A stretch of 7,010 nucleotides of DNA, taken from positions 1 through 7,010 of the forward strand of contig CAZKDJ010000209.1 in NCBI GenBank assembly GCA_964551295.1, written 5' to 3'. Below, in pieces: positions 1 to 5,951 of the stretch. Under the pieces are notes generated by a model, which was not told where the DNA came from, ran no database searches, and was given only the letters and a program-made list of their open reading frames with translations. The DNA is from JAFGED01 sp964551295. Lineage in GTDB: Bacteria; Chloroflexota; Anaerolineae; B4-G1. Positions within the stretch are counted from its first letter, which is position 1. Every line of letters begins with the position of its first letter. Position numbers and translations under genes: made by a program.

Positions 1-938
1 GCCACCAGCATCAGCAGCGTCGAGCGCGGCAGGTGAAAGTTGGTGATCAGCGCGTCCACGGCGCGGAACTGGTAGCCGGGGTAGATGAAGAGATCGGTGG
101 GACCATCGAAAGACCGGAGATTGGAGATTGGAGATTGGGCGGCGGCCGTTTCGAGAACCCGCACGCTCGTCGTTCCCACCGCGACAACCCGTCCTCCCTC
201 TGTGCGCGTCCGGTTGATCTGGGCGGCGGCCTTTTCGGTCAGCGAGGCGTACTCTGTGTGCATGCGGTGCGCTTCGACGCGTTCTTCGCTCACCGGGCGA
301 AAGGTGTCCAGGCCGATGTGGAGGTTGACAAAGGCCGACCTGACGCCCATCTCCTCCAGTTTGTGTAGCAACTTGGGGGTGAAGTGTAGCCCGGCGGTGG
401 GGGCGGCTGCCGATCCCGGCACGCGCGCGTAGATGGTCTGATACCGACCGGCGTCCTGGAGAGGGGTGTGGATGTAAGGCGGCAGCGGGGTGGCGCCGAC
501 CTCACCCGCCAGCGGCAGCACGGGCCGGTCGAAGGTCAGCACGCGCATGCCCCGTTCCCCCGCTTCGATCACCTCGGCGGTCGCGTCGGTGGTTTCGCCG
601 TCGGGGCCGTCGAGCAGCGTCAGGTGCATACGAGGCCGGACGCGCTTGCCGCCGACCAGCGTCTCCCACGCGCCGTCGGCCCGCTGTCGCAGCAGCAGGA
701 TCTCTACTTTTCCGCCCGTCGGCTTGCGGGCAAACAGCCGGGCGGGGATGACGCGGCTCTCGTTGTAAACCAGCAGGTCGCCCGGCCTCAGAAAGTTGGG
801 TAAGTCGCCAAAGTGGTGGTGGGCGATCTCGCCGGTGGTTCGGTTCAGCACCATCAAGCGCGACGCGTCGCGGGGTTCGATCGGGGTCTGGGCGATCAGT
901 TCTGGTGGGAGTTGGTAATCAAAGTCGGCGGTCTTCAC
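1..938 (-). CDS. queA: S-adenosylmethionine:tRNA ribosyltransferase-isomerase QueA, C-terminus cut by window edge
   Basis: QueA transfers and isomerises the ribosyl part of S-adenosylmethionine onto 7-aminomethyl-7-deazaguanine at the wobble position of tRNAs, giving epoxyqueuosine; it is cytoplasmic. I translated the frame from a GTG at 938-936; it stays open to the left edge (312 full codons seen). Family landmarks appear in order: an N-terminal DYQLPPELIAQ-type start (residues 7-17), YNESRVIPARL (58-68), TGGKVEILLL (74-83), PLPPYIH (152-158), SAAAPTAGLHF (176-186), VGTTSVR (about 254-260), FIYPGYQF and TNFHLPRSTLLMLV at the edge. About 30-40 residues and the stop are missing. The GTG start overlaps the stop of the upstream STAND gene as GTGA, which points to translational coupling; only a weak GGA lies ahead of it. 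A heptamer repeat is embedded in frame at residues 268-274. The identification is very secure; the GTG start is likely. Confidence 0.96.
   Translation of the reverse strand, partial: MKTADFDYQLPPELIAQTPIEPRDASRLMVLNRTTGEIAHHHFGDLPNFLRPGDLLVYNESRVIPARLFARKPTGGKVEILLLRQRADGAWETLVGGKRVRPRMHLTLLDGPDGETTDATAEVIEAGERGMRVLTFDRPVLPLAGEVGATPLPPYIHTPLQDAGRYQTIYARVPGSAAAPTAGLHFTPKLLHKLEEMGVRSAFVNLHIGLDTFRPVSEERVEAHRMHTEYASLTEKAAAQINRTRTEGGRVVAVGTTSVRVLETAAAQSPISNLRSFDGPTDLFIYPGYQFRAVDALITNFHLPRSTLLMLV
116..136. repeat. Three tandem copies of heptamer GGAGATT inside queA
   Basis: Positions 116-122, 123-129 and 130-136 each read GGAGATT (AATCTCC on the coding strand). Twenty-one bases equal seven codons, so queA stays in frame and reads SPISNL-type residues between the conserved VGTTSVRVLETAA and FIYPGYQF blocks. 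In the family this loop is variable in length and sequence, so the repeat sits where it should be tolerated. Whether the heptamer is dispersed elsewhere in this genome cannot be seen here. Confidence 0.9.
935..938 (-). other. GTGA stop/start overlap coupling STAND gene and queA
   Basis: On the minus strand the TGA stop of the STAND gene (937-935) shares bases with the GTG start of queA (938-936). Such four-base overlaps usually mean that ribosomes terminating on the first gene reinitiate on the second. No strong Shine-Dalgarno sequence precedes the GTG, which supports coupling. Confidence 0.75.
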
Positions 939-3445
939 TTTCTATCCGCGTCGAGCAATTTCAGTTGTTCTGGTTTTAGCTGCTCCAGGATCGCGCGGGC
1001 TTTTTCGACGACTATTTTGGACAACGCGGCGCTGTTCAGTGCGTGGTACCTCACTCTGGTTTCACCCTCAGCGTTCTTTGCTTCCTCCCGTACTGCGCCA
1101 CACTCGGGACACACATAGTACCGGCTTGGGCCGCCGACGGGGACCTGATGCAGAGAGAGTTGGGTCAGCGCGGCACGATCCTTGATGGTGGTTAGGATGT
1201 CGAGGTTCTCTTGCACAGCCTTGACGTGTGGATGACCCGCGGGCAGGATTTCTTTGAGGATGTTGAGTGCACGCTCAAAGGCCGTTTGCGCTCCCTTCAG
1301 GTCATCGAGCTTTTGCAGGACGATGCCGATGCGGTTGTGCTGCGTCGCCACGTCCGGATGGTCGGGGCCCAGAACGTGTTCAAGGATCGCCAGCGCGCAC
1401 ACGTAGGCCGACCACGCGCCCCTTGGGTCGCCCAGGGTCGATAGTATATTGCCCAGGTTATTCATGTCCTTGGCCACGTCGGGATGGTCGGGGCCGTAGA
1501 CCGCCTCGTCGATTGCCAGCGCGCGCTCGAAAGCGGCCAGACCGCCGCTCAAGTCGCCCAGCGCCTGCAGCGCTCCTCCCAGGTTGCTGTGGGCCGTCGC
1601 GACCTGCGGGCTTACCGGTCCGTAGGCCTCCTGCCAGATCGCCAACGCGCGTCCGAAGGCGGCCTGAGCTGCGGCCTGGTTTCCCACGCGATCCAAGTAG
1701 TAGCCCAAGCTGTTCCACAGCGTCCCTATTTCCTCCAGATGCTCCTCGCCCCCCTCCTCGGTTGCCGCGTAAACGTGGGGCAGGAGTGGCATAAAGTGGG
1801 ATACGATGCCGGTCCGGTCCATCTGTTTGTTGGCCTCGCGGGCCAGGCGCGCCAACGCGGGAAGGGGGCTCACTGTTCTGGGTAGTGCGTGGGCGTACCG
1901 GGACAGCAGCGGATGCACGATGGGGCCGGTGTCCTCCAGGTAGAGTAGGCCCAGGTCGCCCAGGATATCCAAGTATTCAGTACACGTCCCCGTTTCCAGA
2001 TCGCAGGCTTCTTCGAGTACTTCATGGGGGATGGATTGGTTGGGGGCGCAGTGGCCTGCAATCAGGAACAGATTGCGGGCTGTCTCATCTCTTACCTTTT
2101 GCCAGGATAGTGCGAAAACTGTGGCCAGTTTAAAGTCGTGCTCGATGAGATGGCCCAGCTTTTCTCGAAACGGCGCTGTTTCTGTCGAGCTCCAGGTGGC
2201 CTTGAGCTGGTGTAGGTAGGTTTCCACGGAGGTCTGGGGATACTTGGCCAGGTATCGCCCGGCCAAATTCAGGGCCAGAGGCAGGTGCCCCAAGTCTTCC
2301 GCCAGTTGTCCCAACTCGGCATCGGTGGTGAGCTGGGAGGGTATGTGGTGCCGCAGAAAAGCCAGGCTCTCCTTTGGGGTGAACGGTTCTAGGGGCAGCA
2401 GCGTCAACTCTAGATCGGTGGGCCAATCGGAGTGCCGAGCGGTAAGTAGCAGACGAATAGGACTCCCGCTGAGCCGGTCCAGCCAGGCCCGGACGGCGCT
2501 CGTGTTCTCCACGTTGTCCAAGATCACCAGGCGAGTCTCACCCCTCTTCCATTCGTCCAGCGTGCGGGCCACCTGGTCGGATTGTTCCTTGGGCCAATAA
2601 GGTAGGTCCATCTCCTCGCCGCACGCGGCTATCTCTGCATTGGGCGTTTGAGGCGGGGCGCAGTTGAGCCAGTGAATGCCGCGAAAGAAGCGCCCGTAGC
2701 GATAGGCGAACTCGACGGCTAGTTGGGTCTTGCCCACGCCTCCGGTCCCTTGTGTCACCTGTGTGATCAGGATGGGCGATTGAGGATCGGGGGAGTGTGG
2801 CAGCAGGGCGCGCGCCAGGACGCCGAGGGACTCGTTGCGCCCGGTGAAAAAGGGGTTGCGATGGAATGGCAGGCGCGAGCCGGGTGGCAGGGGGCCTGGT
2901 TCGGGGATGACGCCCAGTTCGGGAGAGGGAAAAGGCACATAGAGGTGTTCTCTTTGAGCGCCAGGCATCATGGTTGGAATTGCGGCTTCGGCGTTTCTTT
3001 CACACCATTGCCACCACAGGTCGCGATGCCTGCGCAGTTCCTGGGGAGAATACTTGTTCCCCGGGATATTCTGGGAACTGGCGTATACAGCTTCGGCGTT
3101 GCAGCGCAGGCACAGGACGATGGCGTTTTCCAGCGAGTCGGGCGCCTCTTTGATGTCGGGATTGATGTTAAAGACGTTGATGCTTTGGCCGGCGAACTGG
3201 TGACAGACGCAGCAGCGGTGGCGTGACTTGATCAGCACCTTCTCCTTCAGCAGGGCCTCGGCCACCAGGCCGGGAGAGTCCTCGGTGATGGCGTGAAGCT
3301 GCTGTTCGTAGGTGGTTATGAGCTGGCTGGTCAGCGTCTGCCCGACTTGGTCGGTCGTCGTGATGGCCCCCAGCGCCTCTATGGCTCGCACGAGGGCGCG
3401 CCCGTAAGTGATCGTCTGTTGAGTTCGGTCCTTTTTCGTTTTCAT
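935..3445 (-). CDS. STAND NTPase: degenerate HNH-like zinc domain, NB-ARC ATPase, TPR repeats, C-terminal CxxC segment
   Basis: This 836-residue protein has the layout of a signal-transduction ATPase (STAND/AP-ATPase class), which normally switches to an oligomer after ligand binding by its repeat region. Domains seen: an N-terminal helical part (1-65); an HNH-type zinc knuckle (about 66-150) with CCVC at 78-81 and CLRC at 112-115, followed by GNKYSPQELRRHRD; a proline-rich linker (170-195); NB-ARC with P-loop GTGGVGKT (233-240), Walker B LVILD (306-310), LLLTAR (332-337), GHLPLAL (386-392) and an MHD-like VHPLL (510-514); four 42-residue kinesin-light-chain-type TPRs (about 575-742); and a CPECG knuckle (779-783). 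The HNH catalytic positions are changed (F92-N93 for HH, N116 for the last His), so nuclease activity is doubtful. The start is ATG with GGCGAG 6-8 bases upstream. It lies 43 bases after DUF2905 and overlaps queA. Regulatory, conflict or antiphage roles are all possible; the fold calls are firm, the function is not. Confidence 0.9.
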   Translation of the reverse strand: MKTKKDRTQQTITYGRALVRAIEALGAITTTDQVGQTLTSQLITTYEQQLHAITEDSPGLVAEALLKEKVLIKSRHRCCVCHQFAGQSINVFNINPDIKEAPDSLENAIVLCLRCNAEAVYASSQNIPGNKYSPQELRRHRDLWWQWCERNAEAAIPTMMPGAQREHLYVPFPSPELGVIPEPGPLPPGSRLPFHRNPFFTGRNESLGVLARALLPHSPDPQSPILITQVTQGTGGVGKTQLAVEFAYRYGRFFRGIHWLNCAPPQTPNAEIAACGEEMDLPYWPKEQSDQVARTLDEWKRGETRLVILDNVENTSAVRAWLDRLSGSPIRLLLTARHSDWPTDLELTLLPLEPFTPKESLAFLRHHIPSQLTTDAELGQLAEDLGHLPLALNLAGRYLAKYPQTSVETYLHQLKATWSSTETAPFREKLGHLIEHDFKLATVFALSWQKVRDETARNLFLIAGHCAPNQSIPHEVLEEACDLETGTCTEYLDILGDLGLLYLEDTGPIVHPLLSRYAHALPRTVSPLPALARLAREANKQMDRTGIVSHFMPLLPHVYAATEEGGEEHLEEIGTLWNSLGYYLDRVGNQAAAQAAFGRALAIWQEAYGPVSPQVATAHSNLGGALQALGDLSGGLAAFERALAIDEAVYGPDHPDVAKDMNNLGNILSTLGDPRGAWSAYVCALAILEHVLGPDHPDVATQHNRIGIVLQKLDDLKGAQTAFERALNILKEILPAGHPHVKAVQENLDILTTIKDRAALTQLSLHQVPVGGPSRYYVCPECGAVREEAKNAEGETRVRYHALNSAALSKIVVEKARAILEQLKPEQLKLLDADRK
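1220..1723 (-). repeat. Four 126-bp units encoding TPRs in the STAND gene
   Basis: The protein shows a 42-residue period: NSLG (578-581), SNLG (620-623), NNLG (662-665) and NRIG (704-707) are each 42 apart, and GPDHPDVA recurs at 651-658 and 693-700. The DNA keeps the period: the block starting gccacgtc at 1347 recurs at 1473, exactly 126 bases on, and the following bases are almost the same (ggatggtcggggcc in both). TPR arrays bind peptides or proteins; in STAND proteins they usually form the sensor arm. Confidence 0.85.
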
Positions 3446-3488
3446 TTAAAGCTCGCCAATTCGTAGGCAGTTTGGGTCGGGGTTGGCC

Positions 3489-3722
3489 TCAGCGGTTGAT
3501 CAGTCGTAGGATGATGTTCAACACGATGGTCAGTACGATGCTCAGGATGATCGAGCTGGCCAGGGGAATCAAGCAGGTGAAGCCCGGTCTCTCGATACGC
3601 ATATCGCCTGGCAGATGGCCTAGAAAGGGCACCTTAGAGATCAGCCACAGCAAACCGCCAAGCAGGGCCAGGGCGCCACCCACGATCAAGAGTAGTTTGC
3701 CTATCGTCTCTAATTCACTCAT
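3489..3722 (-). CDS. DUF2905 family small membrane protein
   Basis: A 77-residue protein of unknown function with two predicted membrane helices, about residues 7-28 and 50-73. Between them lies the family signature VPFLGHLPGDMRIE (31-44), followed by an aromatic/small stretch (PGFTC) and the Ile/Leu/Val-rich second helix. Length and layout match the DUF2905 family. It starts at ATG 3722-3720, whose bases overlap the TGA stop of the kinase gene (ATGA), with a weak GGAT about 11 bases upstream, so coupled translation is likely. Members are frequently encoded next to ruvB and queA, as here, although in this window other genes separate it from both. No catalytic motif is visible; a role in the inner membrane is inferred only from the helices. 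Confidence 0.88.
   Translation of the reverse strand: MSELETIGKLLLIVGGALALLGGLLWLISKVPFLGHLPGDMRIERPGFTCLIPLASSIILSIVLTIVLNIILRLINR
3719..3722 (-). other. ATGA stop/start overlap coupling kinase and DUF2905 genes
   Basis: The TGA stop of the kinase gene (3721-3719) and the ATG start of the DUF2905 gene (3722-3720) share two bases on the minus strand. This is a classic arrangement for translational reinitiation and implies that the two membrane proteins are made together. Confidence 0.8.
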
Positions 3723-4795
3723 AGCAGCTTATCCAACAGGGCAATTACAGCCCAAAAGATCAGGAAGAAGCCTATCAGCGCGCCGGCGATGGTCGTCAGC
3801 AGAACCCATCCCTTGCCGCCTCGCGCAGGGCTTTCCTCCGCTGGCAGCCAGATGGTCTCCAGTGGAATCGGCGTGGGGGGCGGTGTGGGGGTTGTCTGGG
3901 TGCTCCGGGCGGGTTGTGACTTGGATTGTGTTTTGATCGAGAGAGGTGTTGGATGTTTGACGGCCGGTGTCTTTGCTCTTTCCATAGCTTCGCGGAACGC
4001 AGTGACTAGCTCGTCTACCGTTTGGTAGCGCAGGTCGGGCTCCTTGGAAAGCGCCTTGACGATCACCTTGTCCACCGCCGCATGCAGGTGGGGGTTGAGC
4101 TTGCGAGGCGGCACCAGCGCCTCGCTCAAGTGCTTGAAGGCCACGGCCATACCTGTCCCGCCCTCGAAGGGTACGCGCCCGGTGACCATCTGGTACAGCG
4201 TCGCGCCCAAGGAATAGATGTCGGCCCGCTGATCGACCCGTTCTCCTGCCACCTGCTCGGGGGCCATGTAGGCGGGGGTGCCTAGCGACATGCCCGAAGG
4301 TGTCAAGTTGGCGGGAGTCTCGAGGATCTTGACTAGGCCAAAGTCGGTCAGCAATACCCAGTTATCCGGCCCCAGGAGGATGTTGCCCGGCTTTACGTCG
4401 CGGTGGACGATGCCCCGTTGGTGGGCGTGCGAGAGGGCGCTTCCCACCTGTTCCAGGATTCTGAGTGTGAGGTTGAGGGGCAAGGGCTGGCCCAGCAGGT
4501 CGTCCAGCGATCCCGATTCGACGTATTGCACCACGATGTAGACCAGATCATCCTGCCGGTCAAAGTCGTAGACGGGCAAGATATTCGGATGGTCGAGCCG
4601 GGCGACGGCCTGGGCTTCACGGACGAAGCGGGCGAGGAACGCCTGCTCGCTGACGAATGTGGGTGAGAGGATCTTGATCGCCACGTGACGGTCGAGCTTG
4701 GCTTGATAGGCTTTGTACACGTCGGCCGCTACGCCGTGCCCCACGTGCTCGACGATCTCGTACTCACCGATTTTCTTGCCGATTAGGTCGTTCAT
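3719..4795 (-). CDS. Hanks-type Ser/Thr protein kinase with single C-terminal membrane helix
   Basis: A 358-residue PknB-like kinase that should phosphorylate Ser/Thr of partner proteins from the cytoplasmic face of the membrane. The kinase domain (about 12-270) is complete: glycine loop GHGVAADV (19-26), VAIK with K41, helix-C Glu in FVREAQ (E60), catalytic HRDVKPGN (131-138), DFG (151-153), a Ser/Thr-bearing activation segment, and APE (178-180). A Pro/Ser/Thr-rich linker (about 275-325) leads to one membrane helix (330-354) and only a few residues beyond it, so there is no PASTA or other external sensor domain. ATG 4795-4793 lies 13 bases after the ruvB stop with no clear Shine-Dalgarno sequence, and the stop overlaps the DUF2905 start. 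All key catalytic residues are present, so it is probably active. Its substrate is unknown; the STAND protein downstream is an obvious candidate by position only. Confidence 0.95.
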   Translation of the reverse strand: MNDLIGKKIGEYEIVEHVGHGVAADVYKAYQAKLDRHVAIKILSPTFVSEQAFLARFVREAQAVARLDHPNILPVYDFDRQDDLVYIVVQYVESGSLDDLLGQPLPLNLTLRILEQVGSALSHAHQRGIVHRDVKPGNILLGPDNWVLLTDFGLVKILETPANLTPSGMSLGTPAYMAPEQVAGERVDQRADIYSLGATLYQMVTGRVPFEGGTGMAVAFKHLSEALVPPRKLNPHLHAAVDKVIVKALSKEPDLRYQTVDELVTAFREAMERAKTPAVKHPTPLSIKTQSKSQPARSTQTTPTPPPTPIPLETIWLPAEESPARGGKGWVLLTTIAGALIGFFLIFWAVIALLDKLL

Positions 4796-4808
4796 AGACG
4801 AAATGGGC

Positions 4809-5828
4809 CTATAACAGCTTTGGCTGCTCCGTGCATTGGTAAGGGATGTTCAGATGCTCGTAGGCCTGTGCTGTAGCCACGCGGCCGCGTGGCGTGCGGT
4901 CGATAAAACCCAGTTGCAACAGGTACGGCTCGACCACGTCCATGATCGTGTCGGATTCCTCGCTCACTGAGGCGGCGACGGTATCGAGCCCGACCGGCCC
5001 GCCCGCGAATTTCTCGATGATGGCGCGCAGCACGCGCCGGTCGAGATCCTCTAGCCCGCGCTCGTCCACCTCCAGCAACTCCAGCGCCTCTTGGGCCACC
5101 TCCGAGGTGATGCACCCATTGGCGCGCACCTGGGCATAGTCGCGCACGCGCCGCAGCAGCCGCAGTGCTACGCGCGGCGTGCCCCGGCCACGGCGGGCGA
5201 TCTCTGCCGCGCCGGCGTCGTCTACTTCTATCTGCAGCATCCCGGCGGCCCGCCGCACGATGGCTTCCAGCGCCACTTGATCGTAAAAATCCACCCGAAA
5301 GAGGGCCCCAAAGCGCGTGCGCAGTGGGGCGGTCAGCAGCGCCAACCGGGTGGTGGCTCCTACGACGGTCAACCGTGGCAGCTTGAGGCGGATGGAGCGG
5401 GCGCTAGGGCCCTTGCCGATGACAAAGTCGAGGGCAAAGTCCTCCATCGCCGGGTAGAGGATCTCTTCGATGGCCCGGCCCAGGCGGTGAACCTCGTCGA
5501 TGAAGAGCACCTCTTTTTCACGCAGGTTGCTCAGGATGGCGGCCAGGTCGCCTTGACGTTCGATGGCCGGGCCGGAGGTGATGCGGATGGGTACGTCCAT
5601 TTCGTTGGCGATGATGTGGGCCAGGCAAGTCTTGCCCAGGCCTGGTGGCCCGTGCAGCAGCACGTGATCGAGTGCCTCGCCGCGTTGCTTGGCCGCCTCG
5701 ATCAGGATGCCCAGGTTCTCTCGCACGCGATCCTGACCGGTGAAATCGACCAAGCGCTGTGGGCGCAGAGCCCGGTCGAGTGCGACCTCTTCTTCTTGGA
5801 GTTTAGGTGACGTGAGGCGATCGTTCAT
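4809..5828 (-). CDS. ruvB: Holliday junction branch migration DNA helicase RuvB
   Basis: RuvB is the hexameric AAA+ motor that, with RuvA, drives branch migration of Holliday junctions during recombinational repair. The 339-residue protein is full length for the family. Visible landmarks: LRPQRLVDFTGQ (21-32), Walker A GPPGLGKT (60-67), Walker B FIDEVHR (109-115), sensor 1 GATTR (157-161), the arginine-finger segment PLRTRFG (168-174), the sensor 2 region RGTPRVALRLLRR (215-227) and the C-terminal winged helix ending near TPRGRVAT (312-319). I chose ATG 5828-5826 (MNDRLTSP) because RuvB homology begins just after it. The frame runs on upstream to 5981, but that 51-residue extension is Cys/Pro-rich, unlike RuvB, and crosses the upp promoter. 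No Shine-Dalgarno sequence precedes the chosen start and a TATAAT box lies 9 bases ahead of it. It is the first gene of the leftward operon; ruvA and ruvC are not in view. Confidence 0.97.
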   Translation of the reverse strand: MNDRLTSPKLQEEEVALDRALRPQRLVDFTGQDRVRENLGILIEAAKQRGEALDHVLLHGPPGLGKTCLAHIIANEMDVPIRITSGPAIERQGDLAAILSNLREKEVLFIDEVHRLGRAIEEILYPAMEDFALDFVIGKGPSARSIRLKLPRLTVVGATTRLALLTAPLRTRFGALFRVDFYDQVALEAIVRRAAGMLQIEVDDAGAAEIARRGRGTPRVALRLLRRVRDYAQVRANGCITSEVAQEALELLEVDERGLEDLDRRVLRAIIEKFAGGPVGLDTVAASVSEESDTIMDVVEPYLLQLGFIDRTPRGRVATAQAYEHLNIPYQCTEQPKLL

Positions 5829-5837
5829 TCTAGGGTG

Positions 5838-5866
5838 ATTATACAACAAAAGTGCCGAAGGGAAAA
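5838..5866 (-). promoter_or_regulatory. Predicted promoter of the ruvB operon
   Basis: On the minus strand there is a perfect TATAAT at 5843-5838. With a 17-base spacer the -35 position (5866-5861) reads TTTTCC, a poor match to TTGACA. Transcription would start about 7 bases past the -10 box, near 5831, leaving an untranslated leader of only about 0-3 bases before the ruvB ATG. The -10 match is clear; the assignment is inferred. Confidence 0.6.
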
Positions 5867-5876
5867 TGGGGCCGCT

Positions 5877-5905
5877 TTGACAAGCCAGGCCCTCAGAGGT
5901 ACAAT
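5877..5905 (+). promoter_or_regulatory. Sigma-70-type promoter of upp
   Basis: A perfect TTGACA (5877-5882) is followed after exactly 17 bases by TACAAT (5900-5905), one mismatch from TATAAT. Transcription should start near 5911-5913, giving a leader of about 40 bases before the upp ATG. I see no attenuator hairpin or operator in the leader. Its -35 box lies only 10 bases from the weak -35 of the opposing ruvB promoter. Confidence 0.85.
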
Positions 5906-5939
5906 GCGGGGCACATTGAAGCGGTAAATACAGCCAGAC

Positions 5940-5948
5940 AAGGGGTGA
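5940..5948 (+). promoter_or_regulatory. Ribosome binding site of upp
   Basis: AAGGGGTGA ends 3 bases before the ATG at 5952 and closely resembles the consensus AAGGAGGTGA. It fixes the upp start and shows that this genome does use Shine-Dalgarno sequences. Confidence 0.8.
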
Positions 5949-5951
5949 GTT

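Noticed and set aside
116..136. CRISPR-like array
   Set aside because: Seven-base units with no spacers and no cas genes; a simple tandem repeat.
1267..1794. 175-residue plus-strand open frame
   Set aside because: Very Arg/Pro-rich product antisense to the TPR-coding part of the STAND gene; a by-product of high GC and the repeats.
2723..3226. 167-residue plus-strand open frame
   Set aside because: Antisense to the NB-ARC and HNH-like coding region; no domain visible.
5091..5810. 239-residue plus-strand open frame
   Set aside because: Lies wholly antisense to ruvB, whose frame has every family motif; the product has no recognisable domain.
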